Source of the DNA: an uncultured Nitrospira sp.
GTDB lineage: Bacteria > Nitrospirota > Nitrospiria > Nitrospirales > Nitrospiraceae
Reading direction: 5' to 3'
DNA length: 64,000 nt
Assembly: GCA_902500715.1 (NCBI GenBank)
Contig: CABVRO010000001.1
Coordinates: 1 to 64,000 of the forward strand
Shown here in pieces: positions 25,245 to 33,854 of this stretch (the first letter of the stretch is position 1; each line of letters opens with the position of its first letter). Under the pieces are notes generated by a model, which was given only the letters and a program-made list of their open reading frames with translations, ran no database searches and was not told the DNA's origin. Position numbers and translations under genes: made by a program.

Positions 25245-26498
25245 TTATGAATACAGCCGGCCCACGATCTGATTGAAGTTGAAGAGCATCGCGTTGGCGC
25301 GGGTGTAAGCGGCGTGGCCGTAGTAGTGGTCTCGGACGTTGGTTGAGCTCGTGCAGTCTTTGTAATCGACCAGCAGGCACTGGCCTTCGCTCGGGAAGCG
25401 TCCGGCCCGGCGCGCGCATTCCACCCAGCGTTCGAATCCATCGTAGGGTTCCAGCAATTCCCACACAGCCTTATTGGCGGCTTTGGCATTTTCTGCGGGC
25501 AGGGCATCGCTGCCGGCCACGGCCAGTTCCTGCACATAGTCGCCTCCCCACGCAATCGGCATCTCGACGGTGATCTGGGGCAGGTCCATTTTGGAGAGCC
25601 AGGTTTTTCCGTCGGTGCGCAGATTGCGGTGGTTCACCACGTGGAGCAGTTTGCCGATGCCCGACGGATCCCAACCGTACCGCACCGGCGTGCCGAAGGT
25701 GACGATATCGAGCGCTACGCCATTGAGCAAGGTGCCATTGGTCAATAGCGGGTCGATGCGTTGAATGGCCTGCGCATCCGGACCTTGTGGATTCGCGGCG
25801 AGCAGAAGATCGAAGAGCGTCTTCCGTCCCGTGATCGGCGAAGGGCAGAGGAGATTGGAGGCCAGCGCAAGGACGAGACCGGCTTGGCCATGGGCTTGAA
25901 TCAGGATGCGGTGGCCGGGACCCAGATGCTGTTCGCCGACGAGGACGTTCAGGCGGTCCAACAACCGGCAAGCGGCCAGGGCGCGGCCGAGGTGATGGTG
26001 TTCGCTGGACCAGAGTTCCCGGATGCAGGTGATGGGTGTGGTCGGTTTCTGATTCAAGGCTTTCCGGCATTGCTCGACCGTGGCAGTCGTAAAGTTTCCC
26101 GCGTCGCCGATCTGGCTGTCGAGCAGGGTCTTCGTGGCCTCATCGTTGGCCAGGGGCGGCTTCATGCCGCCCGGCAGCGGAGTGATGCCGTTTGTGCCTT
26201 CCCGCATGAACGAGAGGAGTGAATCCAGGCCTGAGATGCCGCGTGAATAGCCTCGCTTGAGCCCGCCCACTTCATCGAGCCGTCCTAAGCCGAAGACATC
26301 GGTGCCGGGGATGGCGCCATGCAGAAACATGATCAGCCGCACACCGGCTTGTGACAGTTTCTGGCCGAGCCGGCTCATCGAGTCCTGCCAGGCCGGAGAG
26401 CCGGCGTCGGGCGGTGTGGTCCAGTCCGCGTAGGTCAGCCGGTCGCCGGGGTTTTTACGGGAAAGTTCGTCGTGCTGGAAGTTGTTTTCGATAGGCAT
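25245..26498 (-). CDS. Alpha/beta-hydrolase-like protein, nucleophile Ser apparently missing
   Basis: A 417-residue cytosolic protein without signal peptide. It has features of alpha/beta hydrolases: LIMFLHGAIPGTD (oxyanion-hole strand), RILIQAHGQAGLVLALA where a G-x-S-x-G nucleophile elbow is expected, and DIVTFGTPVRYGWDPSG. The elbow reads AHGQAG, with Gly in the nucleophile position, so it may be inactive or use another residue. It ends NQIVGRLYS, a stretch duplicated at 24161-24339. The function is unknown. Confidence 0.6.
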   Translation of the reverse strand: MPIENNFQHDELSRKNPGDRLTYADWTTPPDAGSPAWQDSMSRLGQKLSQAGVRLIMFLHGAIPGTDVFGLGRLDEVGGLKRGYSRGISGLDSLLSFMREGTNGITPLPGGMKPPLANDEATKTLLDSQIGDAGNFTTATVEQCRKALNQKPTTPITCIRELWSSEHHHLGRALAACRLLDRLNVLVGEQHLGPGHRILIQAHGQAGLVLALASNLLCPSPITGRKTLFDLLLAANPQGPDAQAIQRIDPLLTNGTLLNGVALDIVTFGTPVRYGWDPSGIGKLLHVVNHRNLRTDGKTWLSKMDLPQITVEMPIAWGGDYVQELAVAGSDALPAENAKAANKAVWELLEPYDGFERWVECARRAGRFPSEGQCLLVDYKDCTSSTNVRDHYYGHAAYTRANAMLFNFNQIVGRLYS

Positions 26499-26567
26499 GG
26501 GAAGATTGTCTTACCCGAAACGGAGCGCGAAGTTCAATGGAGGAACTGCGGATTCGATCCGGGTGGT

Positions 26568-27125
26568 TCAGCGTTGTGCTGCCGATTCGCGGCCGTTCGA
26601 TTCCGTGGATGCGGGTGCGGACAGGCGGGGCTTCGGCATGACGGCTGTTGCGGAGCAGGTCTTGGCTTCTTCGTCGGTGTGGCGTTCGACGATGCGGACG
26701 CCCTGCAAATATTCCTGAACGATTTCCTCCCGCACGACTTCGATATCCTGCTCGGCCTCCCGACCGGTGCGTTCGCGCAGGCGGTCGATGGCATGTTCCT
26801 TCACCAGCACGCGGATTTGTTTGGCAATATCGGCCCGGGCTGCCAGTTCGGAGACCCGCTGACAGGCGAGTTTGCCTTTGTTCAGGTCGCCCTGTCCCTG
26901 GCCGGTCAGCAACTCCTCTGCGCTCGATGTCGCCTGTATAGGTCTAGCCTGAGCGGCGCTCGTCCGTGATTCCCTCTGCCCTTGCATGTGGAGATGTTGG
27001 AAGGTCTGGTCTGCGTGATCTCGCACAGCCGGCGGCGTCAGGTCTGCAGCCAGTGCCGGCGATGCGATCAGCAGCGCGCAGAGAAGCCACCATCCTGTTC
27101 GAATGGGTCCAGCCGTCAGCGACAT
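26568..27125 (-). CDS. Exported protein of unknown function, coupled to the gene upstream
   Basis: A 185-residue protein with a signal peptide (WWLLCALLIASPALA) and a charged helical mature part (DIAKQIRVLVKEHAIDRLRERTGREAEQDIEVVREEIVQEYLQGV), followed by a low-complexity tail. The pattern is reminiscent of LPP20/FlgT-like proteins, but I cannot assign a family. Its ATG overlaps the stop of the 27125-28306 gene as TAATG, so translation is coupled and the two products probably act together in the periplasm. Confidence 0.6.
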   Translation of the reverse strand: MSLTAGPIRTGWWLLCALLIASPALAADLTPPAVRDHADQTFQHLHMQGQRESRTSAAQARPIQATSSAEELLTGQGQGDLNKGKLACQRVSELAARADIAKQIRVLVKEHAIDRLRERTGREAEQDIEVVREEIVQEYLQGVRIVERHTDEEAKTCSATAVMPKPRLSAPASTESNGRESAAQR

Positions 27126-28306
27126 TACTGCGTTCCTCCCTGATGAGTTTCGTTTCCGGGGATCCGTTGCGAAGGGGGCGCCGGGATGGGCCCCTGTTTC
27201 TTCGGTACCTGGTAGATGAGGGCCGGCGGGATTGCGCGAGGGGCGCCAATCGATGGTTGTTCCGCAGCAGGAGCAACCTGGTCGACTCCCGATCGATAGG
27301 TATGGAGCGTGCGCGCTGTCGGTCGGCCGGTTGGCGGCGGGACTTGTCGATAGGTCGGCATCGTTCCGCGGCTCCCGTGTTGTAGGGGTGTTCCAGGCTG
27401 TGTCGGTACTTGAATTGCGCCTGGTTGAGCCGGTTGTTGCGGGACGACTGCGTGGCCCGGCAAAAATGGAACGGTATGGGGCACGGGCGGCCGCCGGGGT
27501 TGCGGCGGCGCCGGGGGTGCGTTCGTTCCCACGGTCTGCTGCGCGATGGCCAGGTGGGGATTGTCGGGGTTCAGCCGACTTGCTAGCCCGAGGAGGGCCT
27601 GAATTTGCGCGAGGCCGGTTGATGGAGAGGGTTGTGCGAACGGAGCGAGTAACACCCAGTCGGTCCAGGCTTGCGCGACCATCGCATCGGACTCCGCGCG
27701 ATTGAGCAACTCGTTCCGTTCATGGCTCAGTTGTTGGACCTGTTCGGGCGAGGTGGCGCCGGCGAGGGCGTCGTTGGCGGCTTCGAGTTCCTGCTGCAAC
27801 GATTCCACATCCCGTCTGAGCGCAAGCAACTGCTCCCGCGCGTCCTCGTTCTGCCGTAGGGTGGTAATGGCCTGGGCGACCTCGTCGGTGTCTACTTGTG
27901 CCGTCAGCTCGACGCGGACCACGACGCGCTCTCCGTCTAAAGCGGTCGTCGCTTGGTGATCGAGGACGAGCACCATCCCGGCGGTGTAACTACGGAGTTC
28001 ATCCCGGGTGACATCTAGATTTCTCACAACCGTAACGCTTTCAAGATACGAGGCGACCTGTTCCAACGCCTGCTTCTTCGCTTGTTCGGTGGCGAGTCTG
28101 ATCCCATCCGTTTTGGTTTCGTGATCGTTCATTCGATGTTCGCCGGTTCCGGTGACGACTCGAACTTCAGCTTGACTTGGACTCGGGCAGGTGAAGAGTA
28201 GGGTCAGGGCGATAGAGAGCAAGCCGATAAAAATGTGGATCGATTGACCCTGCGGGTATGTGTGGGGGACGAAGCGAAGGCCGCTGTCGAACCGGTTTTG
28301 GGGCAT
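27125..28306 (-). CDS. Exported coiled-coil, proline-rich protein with LPP20/FlgT-like start
   Basis: A 393-residue protein. A hydrophobic export segment spans about residues 23-42. A domain of about 95 residues follows (VTGTGEHRMNDHETKTDGIRLATEQAKKQALEQVASYLES), resembling FlgT-N/LPP20 domains. Next come a coiled coil (about 145-195) and a Pro/Gln-rich C-terminal half from about 250. The overlap with the next gene (TAATG) indicates coupling. It is divergent from the phosphatase-like gene at 28492. It is probably an envelope structural protein; the role is unknown. Confidence 0.65.
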   Translation of the reverse strand: MPQNRFDSGLRFVPHTYPQGQSIHIFIGLLSIALTLLFTCPSPSQAEVRVVTGTGEHRMNDHETKTDGIRLATEQAKKQALEQVASYLESVTVVRNLDVTRDELRSYTAGMVLVLDHQATTALDGERVVVRVELTAQVDTDEVAQAITTLRQNEDAREQLLALRRDVESLQQELEAANDALAGATSPEQVQQLSHERNELLNRAESDAMVAQAWTDWVLLAPFAQPSPSTGLAQIQALLGLASRLNPDNPHLAIAQQTVGTNAPPAPPQPRRPPVPHTVPFLPGHAVVPQQPAQPGAIQVPTQPGTPLQHGSRGTMPTYRQVPPPTGRPTARTLHTYRSGVDQVAPAAEQPSIGAPRAIPPALIYQVPKKQGPIPAPPSQRIPGNETHQGGTQ

Positions 28307-28491
28307 CGCCTCACCACCGTGGAGCGTCTAACTGAGCGTGGTCGTCGAGCGAGTGGTCCCGACCGGATCAGGATACCATCGATCCCGCTCCGACGCTATG
28401 AGAGGCGGGGTTCGCGCCTTGCCTTCGCGGAAAACAGCATGCTAAGGTACTTTCTCTTCGCGTCTCAAAAGATCGTATGGTGGGGCAGGTT

Positions 28492-29541
28492 ATGAGTCGT
28501 ATTCGCAGCATGCTGACAGTCTCGGCGGCCCTCTGCATGGTCGTCGGTCTGGGGCTGGCACTCGTGGCGCCCTCGTCCCAATCCGTTGCCTTAGCGGCGC
28601 GCGGCGGGGGCGAAGCGGCCACTCCCGCCCAGACAGGCGTCACAGAACATGTGATTCTCTTCGTATTGGAAGGATTTGGTCAGGAATCGCTCAAGAGTGG
28701 TGCGATGCCGGTGTTGTCGTCCCTTGTGAAAGGCGGGGCCGTGACCTGGTCCGCCACCGCAGTCGCCCCGGCGCGCCGGTTGCCGACGATGGCCTCGCTC
28801 GTGACGGGCATGCCGGTCGCCAAACATGGGATCACGTGGAACGTCTTTGAATTCAGTCGGGGGTATCCTCGAGCGCCGACGGTGTTTGATTATCTGGACC
28901 TGAGCGGCGGCCGGGACAGTGCCATTTTCTATATGGATGAGTCGTTGTATCAACTCGCGAAGCCGGAGCCCTATACGGATTATCAAATGTGCGGTCCGCT
29001 ACGGGCCGAATGTAATCCTGATCGTCTGGTCGGCTACGTTCGTGATTATTTCAAAAAGGCGACGAGTGGTTCCGGGTACGGTCATGCCATTCCGGCCCTG
29101 CCGCATCTCCTGGTGGTCCATCTGCCGGCTCCCGGGCGTGTCGGAGAGGCGCAGGGCTGGAAATCGGTTGCCTACAAAGACGCGCTGAAGGCGGTCGATA
29201 AGGCGATGGGGACCGTGCTCGATCTGTATCGGGAACATGGTTTGATCAAGCGGACCACGGTGTTTGCCACCTCGCTGAGCGCCTTCGGAGAGACGCAATT
29301 CTCGGCCGGTGAGGTCTCCGGTGAGCAGGCCGGCAATGTTCCGGTGGTGCCATGGATTGCCTCAGGTGTCGGCATCAAGGCTGGGCATTCGATTCGCCAG
29401 CCGGTGTCGATTATCGATACGGGCGCGACGGTGATGCGCGCGCTCGGACTCACGACGTATACCGAATGGGAGAGCCACCCGGTCGAAGAAATCTTCAAGA
29501 CCGCATTCGCTGCTGCTCCCGTCAGCCCACTCCTGCAATAG
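28492..29541 (+). CDS. Exported alkaline-phosphatase-fold protein lacking catalytic residues
   Basis: A 349-residue protein starting MSRIRSMLTVSAALCMVV with a signal peptide. It follows the type I phosphodiesterase/alkaline phosphatase layout: VILFVLEGFGQESLKSG, PTMASLVTGMPVAKHGI and a late ASGVGIKAGHSIRQPVSIIDTGATV block. The expected first Asp ligand is Glu (LEGF), the nucleophile Thr position reads Arg, and the SDHG and GHxxG metal motifs are absent. It is therefore probably a non-enzymatic relative. An earlier GTG/ATG in frame exists at 28477. It precedes the HEAT cluster on the same strand. Confidence 0.7.
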   Translation: MSRIRSMLTVSAALCMVVGLGLALVAPSSQSVALAARGGGEAATPAQTGVTEHVILFVLEGFGQESLKSGAMPVLSSLVKGGAVTWSATAVAPARRLPTMASLVTGMPVAKHGITWNVFEFSRGYPRAPTVFDYLDLSGGRDSAIFYMDESLYQLAKPEPYTDYQMCGPLRAECNPDRLVGYVRDYFKKATSGSGYGHAIPALPHLLVVHLPAPGRVGEAQGWKSVAYKDALKAVDKAMGTVLDLYREHGLIKRTTVFATSLSAFGETQFSAGEVSGEQAGNVPVVPWIASGVGIKAGHSIRQPVSIIDTGATVMRALGLTTYTEWESHPVEEIFKTAFAAAPVSPLLQ

Positions 29542-29548
29542 AGGACCG

Positions 29549-30040
29549 ATGCGTTCATCATCGCACAAAGCATTCGCCGGGCGGCAGGTGTTTTTCTGGA
29601 TCGTAGCCGTGACGTGTGGGTTGGTTCTGGGGCCATCCGAGCGGCTCCTGGCGGCCGGGCCTCCCCCTGCCTACGGCAAAGAACATACGATTACGATCGA
29701 TCCGACTCCATTGGTGCCGCAATCCTGGTGGCAGGTGCCCGGTGTGACGCCCCCGCTCTGGGTCTTGGACCCGGAGACCTCGGATGCCTACCGGACAACC
29801 GAAACGCGCGAGTTGAAGCTCAAGCCGGGACAATACAAGTTCATCAGTTTTACCTTCGACTTCCCCTTCACGGTGAGTTTGGACGGGAAACTGGAATACT
29901 CCAAGTCACTCGATCAATGTGTGGAGGGCCGCGGGACTCAGACCCTGGTGGTACGGTGCAAGCGCACCTATCCTCATGGCGGTCAACGTGATGCCTATTA
30001 CGGGAATAGTGAGGTGGGTGATGGCACAGGCACTCGATGA
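29549..30040 (+). CDS. Exported protein of unknown function before the HEAT cluster
   Basis: A 163-residue protein with a signal peptide (FFWIVAVTCGLVLGPSERLLAA) and a small beta-rich mature domain (YGKEHTITIDPTPLVPQSWW, LKPGQYKFISFTFDFPFTVSLDG). Two Cys late in the chain could form a disulfide. It starts 7 bases after the phosphatase-like gene and overlaps the first HEAT gene by 20 bases, so these three are probably one transcript. No family recognised. Confidence 0.65.
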   Translation: MRSSSHKAFAGRQVFFWIVAVTCGLVLGPSERLLAAGPPPAYGKEHTITIDPTPLVPQSWWQVPGVTPPLWVLDPETSDAYRTTETRELKLKPGQYKFISFTFDFPFTVSLDGKLEYSKSLDQCVEGRGTQTLVVRCKRTYPHGGQRDAYYGNSEVGDGTGTR

Positions 30041-31391
30041 TCTGCTGGATTCCCTCGAAGATGCGGACGACGCCACGCGTGAAGAGGCGGCGAAAGCCCT
30101 CGCCGAGTTAGCGAACCCGGCCACGCTGGATGCGCTCATCGGCGCCTGCGGCGATGAGTTTTGGTCTGTGCGGACTCGTGCCGGATGGGGCGTGGCCAAG
30201 ATCGGCGGCCCGAAGGCGATTGAAGCGCTGATCGTGCTCTTCAACGACCCGATCATGGAAGTTCGCAATGAAGCAGTCGCGGCCGTGGTCTCGCTTGGCG
30301 CAGGCCAGCTGGATCGGCTGCTTGCCGCGATGAAGGATGAGCGGTGGCGGGTTCGGGAGCATGCGGCCAAAGCCTGCGGGGATCTCCATGATTCGGGTGC
30401 CGTCGATGCGTTGATATTTGCCTGTCGGGATCGCGACGGGGCTGTGAAGAGTGCCGCCGCGGAAGCGCTGGGAAAAATCGGCGATCCGAAAGCCATTCCC
30501 GCGCTGGTGAAATTATTCCGTGATTCATCCAAGATCGTCCGTGAAACCGCCGGTATTGCCCTGGTGGCGATCGGAAAGCCATCGGTCGATCTGTTGCTCG
30601 AAACCATGAAGGACAAAGATTTCGTCGTGCGTTGTCATGCGGCGCGTGCATTGGGCGGCATGACGACGGACTATCAAATCGGTAAAAGCTGGGTGAGTGA
30701 ACCCCGCGTGGTGGATGCCTTGATCGAGGCCTTAAAAGATCCGGACCGGGCAGTGCGCGAAGATGCTACGATTGCCTTGGGCATGATAGGTGATCCCCGG
30801 GCGATCGACGGGCTGCTGGAAGCCATGAAAGACGGTGCCGTGAAGCGTCATGCCATTGCCTCGCTGGGGATGATCGGGGATCCTCGAGCTCTTCCTGCCG
30901 TCTTGGCTGCGCTCAAGGGAAAAGGTGTGCGTCAGGATGGCACTCCGACACCCGGGTGCATCGTCAGTGAAGACGCCTTTATCAAGGAGGCAGCGGCCAC
31001 GGCGCTCGGTCACTTCCGCGATCCGCGCGTGATTCCCGACCTCATCATGCTGCTGAAGGACGGGGTCTTGCGTGAGAAAGCGGCGGCGGCGTTGGTGCTG
31101 ATCGGTGACTCGGCCATCGAACCGCTGATCTCCTTTCTCTACGATCCCAAAGCATCGGAAGTTGAAGCCGAAGGCGAACGTGTCTTGTCCTACGCCTCCG
31201 TGCGGTTGACGGCCAAAGATTCCCTGCGGCTACTCGTGGTTGAAACACTGGAGCATCTTGGATGGACGCCTCCGGATGAGGAGACGTCGGTGGACTCCAG
31301 CCAGGCCGACAATCTTCGTGTCGACCGCCCGCTGGGCGACATCGGACGGTTCGGTCCGAGCGGAGATTTTGCAAAAGGATCGGTGCGGTAA
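30021..31391 (+). CDS. HEAT-repeat protein 1 of 5
   Basis: A 456-residue protein made of about a dozen HEAT/PBS-lyase-type repeats of 30-32 residues with the pattern DxxAVxxLIxALKDxDxxVRxxAAxALGxIG. Two longer insertions occur near residues 215 and 305 (the latter around GVRQDGTPTPGC). The last helix pair ends LEHLGWTPP, followed by a disordered tail. No signal peptide, so cytosolic. ATG at 30021 (after GAGGTG) is chosen; the longer frame lies inside the preceding gene. HEAT solenoids bind proteins or bring complexes together. Its partner is unknown. Confidence 0.85.
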   Translation: MAQALDDLLDSLEDADDATREEAAKALAELANPATLDALIGACGDEFWSVRTRAGWGVAKIGGPKAIEALIVLFNDPIMEVRNEAVAAVVSLGAGQLDRLLAAMKDERWRVREHAAKACGDLHDSGAVDALIFACRDRDGAVKSAAAEALGKIGDPKAIPALVKLFRDSSKIVRETAGIALVAIGKPSVDLLLETMKDKDFVVRCHAARALGGMTTDYQIGKSWVSEPRVVDALIEALKDPDRAVREDATIALGMIGDPRAIDGLLEAMKDGAVKRHAIASLGMIGDPRALPAVLAALKGKGVRQDGTPTPGCIVSEDAFIKEAAATALGHFRDPRVIPDLIMLLKDGVLREKAAAALVLIGDSAIEPLISFLYDPKASEVEAEGERVLSYASVRLTAKDSLRLLVVETLEHLGWTPPDEETSVDSSQADNLRVDRPLGDIGRFGPSGDFAKGSVR

Positions 31392-31579
31392 TCACCGGCT
31401 TCCTCCCCTTGGGGTCCGTCCCCGGGGATGAATATCTCCGGCGCTCCTACCGTCTCTTCTCCTCTGTTTGGACCAACTGCGCGGGGATGGTTCGATGCCA
31501 GGTCGCATGGCCGACTCTGCGTTGACCCCTCAAAAAATCCTGTGTTAAGGTCGATGGCCTCACCAGAGGCCGAGGTATC

Positions 31580-32662
31580 ATGGCCGACACTGTCGGTGAA
31601 CAGATTGCAGCGCTGTCGGACGAAGATTGGGCGATTCGGGAAGAGGCGGCGACCCTGCTGGGCGCGCTCAACGACGCCCGGGCGGTTCTGCCGCTGACGA
31701 AGTTGCTTCGCGATACCGACCGGGCTGTCCGTGAGGCGGCGATCGGGTCGCTCTCCGCGCTCGGGTCCGCGTCGGTTCCCGCTCTGGCCGGCTGCTTGGC
31801 GGATCCGGCGTTGCAGGTGCAGGAAGCGGCTTCGGCCATTTTGGCCTCGATTGCCGATGCGCGGGTTTTCCGCCCGCTGGTCGAGGCCCTGGGCAGTCGC
31901 GATTGGATCGTGCGCATGCATGCGGCGAAGGGGCTGGGACGGATCGGCGATCCCGAAGCCGTCAGCGTCTTGATGCCGCTCTTGCAGGACAAGGTCAAGG
32001 CGGTTCGTGAGGAGGCTTCCAGCGCACTGGCCGCCATCGGCGCCGCCGCCGTGTTGGGGTTGATCCAAGCCCTGGAACACGATGACTGGTTGGTTCGCCT
32101 CCATGCTGTGGAGGCGTTGGGGAAGCTGAAGTCTCCGGATTCCGTCGATCCGTTGCTGCGCGCCCTGTTCAACGAGCGGGACTCGGCGATTCGCGAAGAT
32201 GTGGTGCGTGCCTTGGGTGCGATCCGGGATGCGCGCGCGGTCGATTATCTGGTGACGGTCATGAAGGAGCCGGGGTTGCGGCTGCTGGCGGTCGAGGCCC
32301 TCGGTCGGATCGGCGACCGTCGAGCGGTGCCTCTTCTTCGGCGGGTTGTGGAGGGGGTGCCGTTGGGTGAACTGCGCGACACGGCCACTCCTTGCGCCGA
32401 CGGGTGGACGGATGAGATGGCCACTATGGGCATGGCGGCCCGTGCATTGGGCATGATCGCCGATGGCGTGGCTATTCCGTCTCTGATCGTGGCCTTGCGA
32501 AATACCGTTACCCGCTCTGAGGCGGCTGCCGCTCTGGCTAAGTTCGGCCCGACGGTGATTCCCTCCCTGCTTCCGATGCTGGCAAAGGAACAAGACGAGA
32601 ATATTCGGTATCACGTTCGAGAGACGTTGACGGCGGTCGGCTGGCGGCCCGGGCGAGTGTGA
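31580..32662 (+). CDS. HEAT-repeat protein 2 of 5
   Basis: A 360-residue solenoid of about ten repeats (for example DPALQVQEAASAILASIADARVF, DDWLVRLHAVEALGKLKSPD). It starts MADTVGEQIAALSDEDW and ends RETLTAVGWRPGRV, sharing the GW cap with paralogues 1 and 4. It has no signal peptide or other domain. A gap of about 190 bases to the first HEAT gene may hold a separate promoter, although none was clear. The role is presumed protein binding. Confidence 0.85.
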   Translation: MADTVGEQIAALSDEDWAIREEAATLLGALNDARAVLPLTKLLRDTDRAVREAAIGSLSALGSASVPALAGCLADPALQVQEAASAILASIADARVFRPLVEALGSRDWIVRMHAAKGLGRIGDPEAVSVLMPLLQDKVKAVREEASSALAAIGAAAVLGLIQALEHDDWLVRLHAVEALGKLKSPDSVDPLLRALFNERDSAIREDVVRALGAIRDARAVDYLVTVMKEPGLRLLAVEALGRIGDRRAVPLLRRVVEGVPLGELRDTATPCADGWTDEMATMGMAARALGMIADGVAIPSLIVALRNTVTRSEAAAALAKFGPTVIPSLLPMLAKEQDENIRYHVRETLTAVGWRPGRV

Positions 32663-32753
32663 GAGCATGGCAGCAGTGATGGGATGATGGGCCGGGGTGG
32701 CGATCGCCTCGCGCATTCACGAATCAACGGATCACGCGCTCGCCGGTTGTAGC

Positions 32754-33854
32754 ATGTCCAAAGAAACTATCGAGACACTCGTTTCTGAACTGACCCACGA
32801 GGAAGAGTGGCGGCGTATGCGGGCCACAGCGGCTTGCTTAGCCGGTGGGCCTCGGGCGGTGCAGGCGTTGACGCAGGCCTTGGAATCGGGCGATGTGGCG
32901 CTCCGGGTTGAAGCGGCGGCGATGTTGTCGCGGATCAAGGATCCGGCAGCCGGACTTTCGTTGGTCGGGTTGCTTCGGGATTCCGAGGAGACCGTCCGGC
33001 AAGCCGCTTTTTCAGCTCTCGAACAGATGGCCGGCAATCTGGACGACGAGACGGCCGCGGGTCTGGTGCGCAATCTTCACGAGTCTCCGGATGAGGATGT
33101 GCGGAACCGGGTCCGTCAGCTCCTGGGCGTGATTCCCAACGCGATCACTCCCTTGTGTGAAATGTTGACCCATCCGGAGGTTGAAGCGCAGACGACCGCG
33201 GCGACGATCCTCGAACACTTGCTGGATCCGCGCTCGGCGGACGGTTTGATCGATGCCATGTCCTCTCCCGCGGTTCGTGACACCGCTGTGCGCACGCTGA
33301 AGAAGCTGGGGGCGATCAGGGACCGGATCGATGCGACGTTTAATACCTTGCGCGATGTGGAGGGGGCGAGCGAGCGTGAGGAGGCCCGCATGTCCACGGT
33401 CATGGATCTGCTGGGGATCGGGCGACCCTCGGTCGAGATTTTGATCGAGTACTTGGAGGATGACGATTGGGTGGTGCGTGAAGCGGCTGCGGACTTGCTG
33501 GGGAAGATCGGGGACGTGCGTGCGGTCGAGCCGTTGATGAAGCGGCTGCAGTTGGATAAGGATACCGGAGTGAAAGAGTATGCCGTGAAGTCGCTGGGGC
33601 TCATCGGAGACCCGCGTCCGGCGCAATTGTATATCGAGGCGATCCCGATCAGGCCCTTGCGGGTGATGGCGATCGAGGCCTTGGCGAAAATCAAGGACGT
33701 CGAGGTGTTGCGTCCGTATAACGAGCTGTTCAACCGGTTGCGGACCGACCGGGACGGCATCGTGTCGTACAGCGCGGGCCTTATCGCGGACAAACTTGCA
33801 GCGCTTGAAGGCGAACAGCCGGTCGGACAGGAGGAATCGGACGATCATGAGTGA
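32754..33854 (+). CDS. HEAT-repeat protein 3 of 5
   Basis: A 366-residue HEAT solenoid. The N-terminus MSKETIETLVSELTHEEEW is followed by about eleven repeats. One longer segment near residues 190-225 (ATFNTLRDVEGASEREEARM) is a charged, possibly coiled-coil interruption. The C-terminus is acidic (EGEQPVGQEESDDHE) and lacks the GW cap of the paralogues. A GTG at 32697 would add 19 residues; neither start has a good SD. It overlaps the next gene by 8 bases, so the two are co-translated. Confidence 0.82.
   Translation: MSKETIETLVSELTHEEEWRRMRATAACLAGGPRAVQALTQALESGDVALRVEAAAMLSRIKDPAAGLSLVGLLRDSEETVRQAAFSALEQMAGNLDDETAAGLVRNLHESPDEDVRNRVRQLLGVIPNAITPLCEMLTHPEVEAQTTAATILEHLLDPRSADGLIDAMSSPAVRDTAVRTLKKLGAIRDRIDATFNTLRDVEGASEREEARMSTVMDLLGIGRPSVEILIEYLEDDDWVVREAAADLLGKIGDVRAVEPLMKRLQLDKDTGVKEYAVKSLGLIGDPRPAQLYIEAIPIRPLRVMAIEALAKIKDVEVLRPYNELFNRLRTDRDGIVSYSAGLIADKLAALEGEQPVGQEESDDHE

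Noticed and set aside
31190-32716. 508-residue minus-strand frame opposite the HEAT genes
   Set aside because: Repeat-periodic codon bias of the HEAT genes leaves open antisense frames; the translation is Arg/Gln/His-rich low-complexity.
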